A stretch of 64,000 nucleotides of DNA. Origin: Nonomuraea coxensis DSM 45129. Lineage in GTDB: Bacteria; Actinomycetota; Actinomycetes; Streptosporangiales; Streptosporangiaceae. The stretch is taken from positions 4,878,501-4,942,500 of the forward strand of contig NZ_CP068985.1 of NCBI RefSeq assembly GCF_019397265.1. Reading direction: 5' to 3'. The notes under the pieces are model-generated. The model did not search any database, was not told the DNA's origin, and saw only the letters and a list, made by a program, of their open reading frames with translations. Shown in pieces: positions 29,751-38,104 of the stretch. The number at the start of each line of letters is the position of its first letter. Within the stretch, counting starts at the first letter, position 1. Position numbers and translations under genes: made by a program.

Positions 29751-31421
29751 ATGTCCGTCTCTTCTCTCGGAACCACTGTCGGCGACGACGTGCGACGGGT
29801 GCGCGGCAACGACTACCGGGTGCTCCGGCCGCCCGGCGACTTCGTGCCCGAGCTGCGGGTGAGCGTGATCGTCCCCGCCTACGGCGCGCAGCACAAGCTG
29901 GACCTGGTGCTGCAGGGGCTGGCGCGGCAGACGTACCCGGCGGAGCTGACGGAGATCATCGTCGTGGACAACGGCAGCTCGCCGCCGCTGCGCCTGCCCG
30001 AGGGCTCGGCCGCCCGGCTGATCGGCTGCGACCGTCCGGGCCGGGCCGCCGCCCGCAACGCCGGCCTCGCCGAGGCCGAGGGCGACGTCATCCACTGGCT
30101 CGACTCCGACGTGGTGCTCACCCCGGGCGCGATCGAGGCGCACATGCGCTGGCACCACGCCGCCCCCTACCTCTCCGTGACCGGGTACATCCGCTTCACC
30201 TCCGCGCCGCTGCCCGACACGCTGCCGGAGGACCTGGAGGCGGCGTTCGAGCCCGCCCTGCCGCACGCCTGGCTCGTCGGGCTGGTCGAGCGCACCGACG
30301 GCCTCACCGCCAACCCGGCTCGGCCGTTCAGCCTGCACGTGGGCGGCGCCACGTCGGTCAGCGCCCGCCTGGTCGAGGCGGCCGGCCCGATGGACGAGGA
30401 CCTCGTCGTCGGCCAGGACACCGAGATGGGCTACCGCCTGGCGCAGGCGGGGGCGGTGTTCGTGCCCGAGCCGCGGGCCCGCGCCTACCACCTCGGCCCG
30501 ACCATGCGCATGCGCGAGCAGCGGCGCGTCGACCGGGTCAGCCACGCCTTCGTCGCCGACCGCATCCCCGCCTACCAGTGGCTGCGCACGCATCCGGCGC
30601 GGCGGTGGAAGGTTCCCTACGTGACCGCCGTGCTGGACGGCACGGCCGGTTACGAGGCCGTCCGGACGACCGTGGACGCCCTGCTCGCCTCCACGGTCGC
30701 GGACCTGTCGGTGGTGCTGGCCGGCCCCTGGGACACCCTCGGCCGCGACCGCCGCGCCCCGCTCAAGGACCCCGCCCTGGACCTGGTCCTGGTGCACGGC
30801 CACTACGAGCACGAGCCACGGGTACGCCTGGCGACCGCCGGGGAGGTCGACCCGTCCGTCCCGTTCGTGCTGCGCCTGCCCGCCGGATGGGCGCCGGGCG
30901 AGGACGGCGTGGCGCGGCTGCTCGACCTGGCCCGCGCCGAGGGACTCGGCCTGGTCAGGGTGCTGCTGCGGGACTCGCCCGAGGGCGCCGTCACGGCCCG
31001 GCTGGAACGGGTGTCCGCCTTCGCCCGCGCCCGGCTCGTGGCGCGGCCAGGCGAGGACCTGGACGACGCCGTGGCGGACGTCTCCGGCGTGCGCCAGGTG
31101 GCGGGCGAGGCGTACGGGTTCGGCGAGGGACCGGCCGAGCCGCTGGGGCGGCGGGCGGCGTACCAGGCCAGGGTGCGGGCCGAGGCGGAGGCGGCCCGGC
31201 TGGCCGGCGAGGCCGGACGGCTGCGCGCCCAGGTCGCCAAGTGGCGTGACGAAGCGGCGCGCTGGCGCAGGAGCACCGTCGAGCTGCGCAGGGAGATCAG
31301 CACGCTGCGCCGCGAGCTGCACGCGGCACAGCGGGACCGGCAGCGGGCCCAGCAGCGCGGCATGCGCGCCATCCTGTCGAGACGCATGCGCCGCGCCCTG
31401 GGCCGCAGATCACGCGGCTGA
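29751..31421 (+). CDS. Family 2 glycosyltransferase with C-terminal coiled coil
   Basis: The ATG at 29751 (AAGGAG upstream) gives 556 residues. A GT-A domain is visible: VSVIVPAYGAQHKLDLVLQGLARQTYP, IIVVDNGSS, AAARNAGLAEAEGDVIHWLDSDVVLTPG (DSD metal site) and GQDTEMGYRLAQAGAVFVPEP. A second, divergent GT-like segment follows (about residues 285-420). Residues about 470-550 are an Ala/Arg/Glu-rich coiled coil ending in a strongly basic tail. It probably transfers a sugar to a cell-surface or secondary-metabolite acceptor; the substrate is unknown. Confidence 0.85.
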   Translation: MSVSSLGTTVGDDVRRVRGNDYRVLRPPGDFVPELRVSVIVPAYGAQHKLDLVLQGLARQTYPAELTEIIVVDNGSSPPLRLPEGSAARLIGCDRPGRAAARNAGLAEAEGDVIHWLDSDVVLTPGAIEAHMRWHHAAPYLSVTGYIRFTSAPLPDTLPEDLEAAFEPALPHAWLVGLVERTDGLTANPARPFSLHVGGATSVSARLVEAAGPMDEDLVVGQDTEMGYRLAQAGAVFVPEPRARAYHLGPTMRMREQRRVDRVSHAFVADRIPAYQWLRTHPARRWKVPYVTAVLDGTAGYEAVRTTVDALLASTVADLSVVLAGPWDTLGRDRRAPLKDPALDLVLVHGHYEHEPRVRLATAGEVDPSVPFVLRLPAGWAPGEDGVARLLDLARAEGLGLVRVLLRDSPEGAVTARLERVSAFARARLVARPGEDLDDAVADVSGVRQVAGEAYGFGEGPAEPLGRRAAYQARVRAEAEAARLAGEAGRLRAQVAKWRDEAARWRRSTVELRREISTLRRELHAAQRDRQRAQQRGMRAILSRRMRRALGRRSRG

Positions 31422-31441
31422 CCTCCGCTCAGCCGTTCCTC

Positions 31442-31807
31442 TCAGCAGTCGCCGGCCGCGCGGGCGTAGTCGGCCGCTCCTCCGGCGAAGTCGTACATGA
31501 CGACCGGGTCGTCGCCCACCACCCAGGCGTCATGCCCGGGCGAGCAGACGAAGACCTCGCCCGGCCCGGCCTCGGCCTCCGCCCCGTCGTCCATGCGCAT
31601 GCGCAGCCGCCCCGACACCACGAACCCGTGGTGCCGGACCTGGCAGGAGCTGGTCCCCGCGATCGGCTTGACCGACTCCGACCAGCGCCAGCCCGGCTCG
31701 AACGTGGCAACGCCGAAGCTCAGCCCGGACAGGTTGCACACTTCCAGATGCCCCTTCGGGAAGTCACGGCGCTCGTCCGGCTTCTCGATGCTCTTGACCT
31801 CGATCAC
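31442..31807 (-). CDS. Cupin-domain protein
   Basis: The 121-residue product forms a single cupin barrel: GVATFEPGWRWSESVKP, SSCQVRHHGFVVSGRLRMRMDDG, AGPGEVFVCSPGHDAWVVGDDPVVMYDF. The metal-ligand pattern of cupins is only partly kept, with HH in VRHHG and H in PGHDAW. Single-domain cupins include small-molecule sensors and enzymes; no specific role can be assigned. It stands alone between the convergent glycosyltransferase and the RIO kinase. Confidence 0.8.
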   Translation of the reverse strand: MIEVKSIEKPDERRDFPKGHLEVCNLSGLSFGVATFEPGWRWSESVKPIAGTSSCQVRHHGFVVSGRLRMRMDDGAEAEAGPGEVFVCSPGHDAWVVGDDPVVMYDFAGGAADYARAAGDC

Positions 31808-31880
31808 GACGCCTCCTTCCGTCAGCTCCAGTCTTCCACCGCGAAACCCCTATTCGGGGAAGGACCTGGGCAAATGGGAG

Positions 31881-32756
31881 TCACATGCGGGCCTCGCGGC
31901 GCAGCAGCGCCGCCAGCGCCTCCGGGTCGGCCCCTGCGACGCCCTTGGCGGCGAACCAGGTGGCCATGTTGCGCGCGTCGCGGTCCAGGAACGACGGCCC
32001 GGCCGGATGCGCGACCACGTCCACGATCTGGGGCAGGTCGATGATCACCAGCCTGCCGTCGCGGACCAGCACGTTGTACGGGGACAGGTCGCCGTGCGCC
32101 AGCCCCTCCCCCGCCAGCGTCACCATCGCCTCGACGAGCTGTTTCCACAGGTCCTCGAGGCCGTCGGAGACCTGGGCCAGGCGCGGCGCCGCGTAGCCGC
32201 CGGGCGTCCCGACGAACTCCTGGAGGATCTCCGTACCGAGGATCTGCACCGGGTACGGCACCGGCACCCCCAGCTCCCACAGCCGGCACAGCGCCCCGAA
32301 CTCCGCCACCGCCCACTGCGTCGCGATCATCTGCTTGCCGAAGGCGGTGCGGTTGGCCATGGCGCGGTTCGTGCGGCTCTCGCGGGTCGCGCGGCCCTCC
32401 AGGTAGCCGGAGTCGCGGTGGAACAGCCGGTGGTCGGCAGAACGGTAGCGTTTGGCCGCGAGCAGGCAGACCCGGTCGGTGCCGGGCACGCCCCGCGAGA
32501 TCAGGTGGACGTCGGCCTCCTTGCCGGTCTTGAGCACGCCGTGCTCGGTGTCGACGGCGGCCAGCTCGGTGACCAGCCAGCCGGGGTACGGGCGCGGGCC
32601 CTTCTCCGTGGGCGTGCTCTGGTCCCAGGTGGACCAGCGGTCGCCCTCGGGAGGGCCGTCGTCGGACGCCGTCTCGGGCGTGCTCTCCAGCCAGGCGATG
32701 TCGTCGGCGTCGAGGGCGTGCTTGCCACGGCGGCGGTGTTGCGAGTGCTTCGGCAC
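31881..32756 (-). CDS. RIO1-type atypical serine protein kinase
   Basis: The GTG at 32756 gives 291 residues. RIO family features are GVLKTGKEADVHL (the lysine-rich nucleotide loop), LAAKRYRSADHRLF, the catalytic loop GLAHGDLSPYNVLV and the metal site VIIDLPQIVD. In archaea and eukaryotes RIO kinases act in ribosome maturation; bacterial homologues are widespread in actinomycetes with unknown targets. A basic N-terminus (MPKHSQHRRRGKH) may bind RNA. A 23-codon reading frame with a strong ribosome site precedes it. Confidence 0.9.
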   Translation of the reverse strand: MPKHSQHRRRGKHALDADDIAWLESTPETASDDGPPEGDRWSTWDQSTPTEKGPRPYPGWLVTELAAVDTEHGVLKTGKEADVHLISRGVPGTDRVCLLAAKRYRSADHRLFHRDSGYLEGRATRESRTNRAMANRTAFGKQMIATQWAVAEFGALCRLWELGVPVPYPVQILGTEILQEFVGTPGGYAAPRLAQVSDGLEDLWKQLVEAMVTLAGEGLAHGDLSPYNVLVRDGRLVIIDLPQIVDVVAHPAGPSFLDRDARNMATWFAAKGVAGADPEALAALLRREARM

Positions 32757-32801
32757 GGTGGGAATGCTCCAGAGGTGAGGCCCACCGGGGTGCCGATCGG
32801 T

Positions 32802-32873
32802 TCAGGTCAGCGGCGGACGCCCGGCGGGAAGGTGTGGGGACGCGGAAAACGGCACGCGAACAGTCGTCGTCAC
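32802..32873 (-). CDS. Candidate leader peptide upstream of the RIO kinase gene
   Basis: The GTG at 32873 follows GGAGGG at 7 bp spacing and opens a 23-codon frame (VTTTVRVPFSASPHLP...) that stops 45 bp before the RIO kinase start. The ribosome site is the best in this 200-bp gap. It could encode a leader or small peptide, or be chance. Confidence 0.4.
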   Translation of the reverse strand: MTTTVRVPFSASPHLPAGRPPLT

Positions 32874-32965
32874 GGTCTCACCCTCCCTCCGGCAGGCGCT
32901 CGGCTTCCGCCCGAGTATGGCGGAGCCGTCCGTCCCGGGGCAACGCGTTTGCCGGGGGCCGGGGA

Positions 32966-34111
32966 TCATGGGCGCGGCAGGTGGCGTACGCGGGCGGCCT
33001 CCCTGGTGAGGTGGTCGCGCTCCGGCACGCTGGTGGCGACGCGGGCGGCCTCGGCGTACAGGTCGGCGGCGCGCTCCAGGTCGCCGGCCCGCTCGTGCAG
33101 GTACGCCGCCGCAGCGGTGTGACGGGGCAGCTCGGCGGGCACCTCGGCGAGCGCCGCCAGCCCGGCCCGCGGCCCGTAGGCCTCCCCGACCGCGACCGCG
33201 CGGTTGAGCCGCACCACCGGGCTGCCCGTCAGGCGCAGCAGCTCGTCGTACCACTCCACGATCTGCGGCCAGTCCGTCTCGGCGGTGCTGGGGGCGTCGG
33301 CGTGCAGGGCGGCGATCGCGGCCTGCGCCTGGTACTCGCCCAGCTGGTCGCGGGCCAGCGCCGCCCGCAGGATCGTCACCCCTTCGGCGATGAGCCGGGT
33401 GTCCCAGAGCGAGCGGTCCTGCGCGGCGAGCGGCACCAGCCGCCCTCCGGGACCGGTGCGGGACGCCCGCCGCGCGTGGTGCAGCAGCATGAGCGCGAGC
33501 AGCCCCGCCACCTCGGGCTCGGCGGTCAGGGCGGCGAGCTGGCGGGTGAGCCGGATCGCCTCGGCCGCCAGGTCGACGTCGCCGCCGTACCCCTCGTTGA
33601 AGACGAGGTAGAGCACGCGGAGAACGGTCGCGAGATCGCCCGGCCGGTCGAGCGGCAGCCCCGCGAGCCGCCGCTTGGCCCGGCTGATGCGCTGCGCCAT
33701 GGTCGCCTCGGGCACCAGGTACGCCGCCGCGATCTGCCGCGTCGTCAGGCCGCCGACCGCGCGCAGCGTGAGCGCGACGGCCGAGCCCTGCGGCAGGACG
33801 GGGTGCGCGCACAGGAAGTAGAGCCGCAGCGTGTCGTCGGTGGCGGGCGCCGGGGCCGGGGGCGGCTCGGCGTCCAAGGCGAGCTCCCGCCCCCGGCGCG
33901 ACGCCTCGGCGCGGGCGGCGTCGAGGAACTTGCGCCAGGCCACCGCGACGAGCCACGCCTTCGGCTCGCGGGGCGGGTCGTCCGGCCAGGTGTCGAGGGC
34001 CCGGATCAACGCCTCCTGGACGGCGTCCTCGGCCGCGGAGAAGTCGGCTCCGCGCCGGACGAGGACGCCGATCACCGCGGGCACGAGCTCCCGCAGCAGT
34101 GACTCGTTCAC
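32966..34111 (-). CDS. ECF RNA polymerase sigma factor with DUF6596-type C-terminal domain
   Basis: The GTG at 34111 gives 381 residues. Sigma region 2 is AVIGVLVRRGADFSAAEDAVQEALIRALDTWP, and region 4 reads LTLRAVGGLTTRQIAAAYLVPEATMAQRISRAKR. The long C-terminal helical domain has the family blocks LYLVFNEGYGG, GLLALMLLHHARRASR, LAAQDRSLWD, QAAIAALHADAP and SPVVRLNRAVAVGEAYG. In this group the C-terminal domain regulates the sigma part. Its start overlaps the stop of the DUF6493-like gene by 4 bp (GTGA), so the two are translationally coupled. This sets it apart from the usual YCII partner. Confidence 0.9.
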   Translation of the reverse strand: MNESLLRELVPAVIGVLVRRGADFSAAEDAVQEALIRALDTWPDDPPREPKAWLVAVAWRKFLDAARAEASRRGRELALDAEPPPAPAPATDDTLRLYFLCAHPVLPQGSAVALTLRAVGGLTTRQIAAAYLVPEATMAQRISRAKRRLAGLPLDRPGDLATVLRVLYLVFNEGYGGDVDLAAEAIRLTRQLAALTAEPEVAGLLALMLLHHARRASRTGPGGRLVPLAAQDRSLWDTRLIAEGVTILRAALARDQLGEYQAQAAIAALHADAPSTAETDWPQIVEWYDELLRLTGSPVVRLNRAVAVGEAYGPRAGLAALAEVPAELPRHTAAAAYLHERAGDLERAADLYAEAARVATSVPERDHLTREAARVRHLPRP

Positions 34112-36900
34112 GCGGCCGATTCTCCCTCGTCCTCCCGTGGCCGCCCGCCGCCACCCGCGAGCTGGTCGTGCAGGCGGGCGCAGGCGCGGGCGAACCGGCT
34201 CCCGCCGCCCGCCTTCACGTACGCCGACACCTCGGGGATCGCGCCGCGGGCTCCCGCCCAGGCGGCCACGTCCGCCGCCAGGGTCACGGCCTCGGTGTGC
34301 GCGACCCGCGGCCGTTCGCCGGGGGCGGGCAGCAGCGCGGGCAGCAGGCGGGTGAGCAGCCGCCAGACGGCTTCGTGCGCGCCCTGCCGCGCGGCGTCGG
34401 CGAGCACGCCGACGATCGGCCGCTCCTGGTAGTGCGGCGTGCGCCGGAGCAGCAGCGCCACCTGCGCGCCCACGTCCTCGGCCGGCAGGTCGCCCCTGGC
34501 GGCCATGCGCACCAGCAGCGCCGCCGCCTCCGGATCCGCCCTGGCGACCTGGAAGGCCAGGAGGAGCGCCATCGCCTCCCCGGCGGGCCCGTCGGCGTCG
34601 GCCAGCTCCCGCACCCATGGGGCGGCCACCCCCGGATGGGTGAGGTCGGGCAGGTAGTCGGCGGCGACGATCTCGCGGTGCGAGGGCAGGAGCGCCGGCC
34701 ACCAGTTCATGGCGCCGCGGGACTGGAACCAGCTCCAGCGGGCCCGCGGGGCGAGCAGCTCGTCGAGGGCTTCGAGGCCGGTCGGCTCGGCGCGCAGCTC
34801 CGGCCGCAGCCGGATCTGGTAGGGCCGGCCCGCCGGCTCGTGCTCGTCGAAGAAGCGGTCGGTGGCGCCGTCGAGGTAGGACCACCGCACGCGCGTCTCC
34901 GGGTCGCGCGGCCCGCCCCCGGCCAGCCAGCGCGCGGCCGTCGCGGCGGCCGGCGAGCCGATCCGCGCGGCGTGCCCGGCCGCCTCGGGGTGGCGCCCGC
35001 GGGGCAGCCGCAGCAGCGCCTGCGCGAGGTCGGCGGGCAGCGGCTCCGCGCCCGCCGCGGCGCACTCCCCCAGCCGCTCCACCAGGACGGCGGGGTCGAG
35101 GTGGCCGGTCGTCAGGGTCGGGGTGGCCAGCAGCACGGGCGGCAGCGTGCCGGCCCGCAGCGCGCGGTGGATCTCGTCGAGCCGGCGCAGCAGGAACAGG
35201 TGGGGCGGCGCGACCTCGTCCGGCGGGGGCACGCTCGGCGACGTGCGGGTGCCCGGCCGCCCGGCCTGGGGGTCCGGCCACACGACGGCCGCCCGGCCCG
35301 CCTGCGGGGGCGGGCTCGGCCAGACGACGGCCGACGGGTGGATGCCGAGCAGCCGGACGGCCCCGTTCCACGCCGCCTCCAGCAGCCCGCCGATGGTCTG
35401 CTCCGGCGCGCCACCGGCGGCCGTGGCCTGCTCCGGATCGGTCACCTCCCTGACCAGGGCGCCGATCCAGTCGCTGACGCCGACCCACGGCTCCTGGGGA
35501 TGGACCTGCGGGTGGAGGCCGCCGGACTGCCCGGCCAGCGCGCGCCGCAGCCCCTCCCGGTCGCGGGCGGCCAGCCGGACGAACGCCGCCAGCCACCGCT
35601 CGCCGTCCACCCACGTGTACACCGTCTGCCACACGTCGAGCGTGGGCTCGGGGAACGGCCCGGGCGCGGCGGGCGCGGGCAGCGGCGGCGGCGTGAACGC
35701 CTCCGGCCGCTCCTGCACCGTCACCTCACCGCCGAACCGGCCGGCCACCCGTGCCCCCAGCGCCTCGGGCAGCATCGGCACGGCGTCGGTGAGGACCTGG
35801 CCGGCCGGGGCGAGGGCGGCGGCGTGCTTGAGCGCGATCCTGGCGGCCCGCCCTTGCACCTCGTAGGAGGTGTGCCCGAACGCCGTGGCAAGGGCGGCTG
35901 CCAGCTCGGCGACGTACGGGTGCCCGGCCGCCCCGCCGATCTCGCGTTCGAGGAGGCGCAGACCGCCGAGGGCCAGTTTGGCCTCCGGGCGGAAGGTGAG
36001 CGCGCCGGCCGCCTCGGCCGTCTCGGCGGGACCCAGCGCGCCGCCGCGGCGGAGCTGGGCGAGGGCCGTCTCCGCGACCAGGCCGGGCGCGACGGGCAGC
36101 AGCCGCAGGTAGTCACGGGCGCGGGCGGCGGCCTCCTCCGGCGCCGGGTCGAGCAGCTCGTGCAGCCGGACGAAGAAGCGCAGGCTCACGCCGTCGCCGC
36201 CGCGCAGGAAGCGGCGCAGGCAGCCGTCGAGCAGTTCCTCCCGCGGCACCCGGCCGGCCGTCACCAGCCGCGCGATCAGGGACAGCCAGGGGGTCGGGGC
36301 GGGGGTGAGGCGTTCCTCGCGCAGCTCGCGGCCCGCGCCCTCCGCCTCGAAGACGCGCGGCAACAGCGGGCCGAGCAGCGGGTCGTCGTCGGCCGGGCGG
36401 GTGCGGAGCCAGGCGGTCACGAGCGGGTCGTGCTCGGGCGGGGTGGCCCCGGTGGCCCGCAGCGCGGCCAGCGCCAGCGGGGCGTCGCGGTCGCCGGGGG
36501 TGCGGATCTTCCTGGCGAGCCGGACGGCGACGTCGGCGTGCCAGCGGGCCGGGCGGGCGGCGAGCACCCGGGTCACCTCCTCGATCCTCGGCCACTGGTC
36601 GGCGAACTCGCGGCGGGTCAGCCAGGCGGCCGTGGCGGCGGGGCCGGACAGCAGCCCCGCTCCCGCGATCCGCAGCACCTCCCCGTAGCTGCCCGCGCCG
36701 CCGCCCTCGTGCTCGCCCTCGTCGGGATCGAAGTGCCACGGCGCGGCGGCGGCGCGCAGCTCGTCGCGGAGACCGGGCAGGTGCCGGGCGGCCTCGGCCC
36801 GCTCGGCGTCGGACAGGGCGATCACGAGGTCGGCCAGGCCGCGGGCGTCGCGGGCGAGCACGCGGTCGCGGACCCGCGCGCAGGAAGGGGGGCACGTCAT
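34108..36900 (-). CDS. Large DUF6493-like helical-repeat protein
   Basis: The ATG at 36900 gives 930 residues; an in-frame TTG at 36930 is the alternative. The sequence is Ala/Leu/Arg-rich and all-helical, resembling HEAT/armadillo-type repeats, with patches such as WLTRREFADQWPRIEEVTRVLAARPARWHADVAVRLARK. Overall it resembles the actinobacterial DUF6493 proteins, often found near SWIM-zinc-finger, MoxR and VWA genes; those are not seen here. No enzymatic motif was found. It is followed by the sigma gene with a 4-bp overlap. Confidence 0.72.
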   Translation of the reverse strand: MTCPPSCARVRDRVLARDARGLADLVIALSDAERAEAARHLPGLRDELRAAAAPWHFDPDEGEHEGGGAGSYGEVLRIAGAGLLSGPAATAAWLTRREFADQWPRIEEVTRVLAARPARWHADVAVRLARKIRTPGDRDAPLALAALRATGATPPEHDPLVTAWLRTRPADDDPLLGPLLPRVFEAEGAGRELREERLTPAPTPWLSLIARLVTAGRVPREELLDGCLRRFLRGGDGVSLRFFVRLHELLDPAPEEAAARARDYLRLLPVAPGLVAETALAQLRRGGALGPAETAEAAGALTFRPEAKLALGGLRLLEREIGGAAGHPYVAELAAALATAFGHTSYEVQGRAARIALKHAAALAPAGQVLTDAVPMLPEALGARVAGRFGGEVTVQERPEAFTPPPLPAPAAPGPFPEPTLDVWQTVYTWVDGERWLAAFVRLAARDREGLRRALAGQSGGLHPQVHPQEPWVGVSDWIGALVREVTDPEQATAAGGAPEQTIGGLLEAAWNGAVRLLGIHPSAVVWPSPPPQAGRAAVVWPDPQAGRPGTRTSPSVPPPDEVAPPHLFLLRRLDEIHRALRAGTLPPVLLATPTLTTGHLDPAVLVERLGECAAAGAEPLPADLAQALLRLPRGRHPEAAGHAARIGSPAAATAARWLAGGGPRDPETRVRWSYLDGATDRFFDEHEPAGRPYQIRLRPELRAEPTGLEALDELLAPRARWSWFQSRGAMNWWPALLPSHREIVAADYLPDLTHPGVAAPWVRELADADGPAGEAMALLLAFQVARADPEAAALLVRMAARGDLPAEDVGAQVALLLRRTPHYQERPIVGVLADAARQGAHEAVWRLLTRLLPALLPAPGERPRVAHTEAVTLAADVAAWAGARGAIPEVSAYVKAGGGSRFARACARLHDQLAGGGGRPREDEGESAA

Positions 36901-36945
36901 GGTGGAGACCCTAGAGATGATCTCCGACAATCCGCGCCTGCGCCG

Positions 36946-38091
36946 TCAGCAGGCCGCGGGGCAGAACGTGACCTCGGGGTAGCGGGAGGACGGCTTGTCC
37001 AGGAGGGCCCGCCGCTCGGACTTCAGGTGCTCGTCCAGGAAGGCGGCCACGTAGGTCCGGGTGAGCTCGGCGGCGCGCGCCGCGGACAGAACCCCGGGGG
37101 CGGGCCTGATCCCGAGCGCCCCTGCCAGCAGCGGCCCGTCGGTGAAGGACTGGTGCTCCGCGCCCGACAGCACCAGCCAGCGTTTCCACCCGGTCAGCAG
37201 CTTCCAGTCGCGTTCCCACGAGGTGTCGCGACCGCCGGGGACGTGCTGGGGCGAGCCGATGAACAGGACCGGCCGGGAGAACCCGCCCTTGGGGATGCGG
37301 GCGTAGGTGGTGCCGTCCAGGTCGACGCCGGCGCGCACGCGGGGGTCCTTCACCATGGTCGCGACGGCGCTCGCCCCGCCGATCGACTGGCCCGCCATCG
37401 CGATCCTGGAGCGGTCGATCAGGGCGGCGCCCTCCCATCGCGCCGGCAGCTCGTCGAGCACGAAGGAGACGTCGGCCGCCCGTCCCGCGACCACCCCCGT
37501 GCCGAAGCCCGGGTCGGTGTCGCTGTCGCAGGCGAGGCATTCGGCGACCCGCCCGCCGGGGAGGGTCGTGGCGTGGTTCTCGTAGGTGTGGTCGATCCCG
37601 GCCACCACGTACCCCCGGCTGGCCAGGTCCTCGGCCAGGGAGGTCAGCGTGCTCACCGGCTTGGTGAAGCCCGGCGAGAGCACCACCAGCGGCAGGTTGC
37701 GGCCCGCGGGCGAGGCGTCCTTGACCGCGTTGGTGCGCGTCCTGCTGAGCATGTCGTCCGGCACGCCCGCGACCCCCAGGTGCCGCAGCATGAGCTCCGA
37801 CTCCTTCGGCGTCATGTACGGCGCCCGCTGCCCGCCGCGCCGCGCGGCCGGGTACCACAGGGTGACCTTGAGCTCCCTGGCCTCGGCGTCGAGGTTCCAG
37901 GGGTCGGGGCGGGAGGTGTCCTTCAGGTACAGGGCGGTCGTGCCGACCGGATGGGGGCCGGTGGGGGCGGGCAGGGTGGCGGGGCCGGCCGGCGTGGCCG
38001 GCGCGGCCTCGGCCCGGGGCGGCGCCGGCGGGGAGCAGGCGGACGCGGCCAGGACGACCAGTCCCGCGGCGGCTGCCAGGATCCGTCTCAT
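36946..38091 (-). CDS. Lipoprotein alpha/beta hydrolase (PAF-acetylhydrolase-like)
   Basis: The 381-residue precursor begins with a lipoprotein signal peptide ending in the lipobox LAASAC. The mature part has LVVLSPGFTKPVSTLT (oxyanion), YVVAGIDHTYENH, the nucleophile elbow IAMAGQSIGGASA, the acid in VDLDG and a histidine in LSGAEHQSFTDG. This matches bacterial PAF-acetylhydrolase-like lipases anchored outside the membrane. It is the last gene of the GntR-ABC-peptidase operon, 13 bp after the S41 peptidase gene. Confidence 0.86.
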   Translation of the reverse strand: MRRILAAAAGLVVLAASACSPPAPPRAEAAPATPAGPATLPAPTGPHPVGTTALYLKDTSRPDPWNLDAEARELKVTLWYPAARRGGQRAPYMTPKESELMLRHLGVAGVPDDMLSRTRTNAVKDASPAGRNLPLVVLSPGFTKPVSTLTSLAEDLASRGYVVAGIDHTYENHATTLPGGRVAECLACDSDTDPGFGTGVVAGRAADVSFVLDELPARWEGAALIDRSRIAMAGQSIGGASAVATMVKDPRVRAGVDLDGTTYARIPKGGFSRPVLFIGSPQHVPGGRDTSWERDWKLLTGWKRWLVLSGAEHQSFTDGPLLAGALGIRPAPGVLSAARAAELTRTYVAAFLDEHLKSERRALLDKPSSRYPEVTFCPAAC

Positions 38092-38104
38092 CGGGAGGTC
38101 CGTT

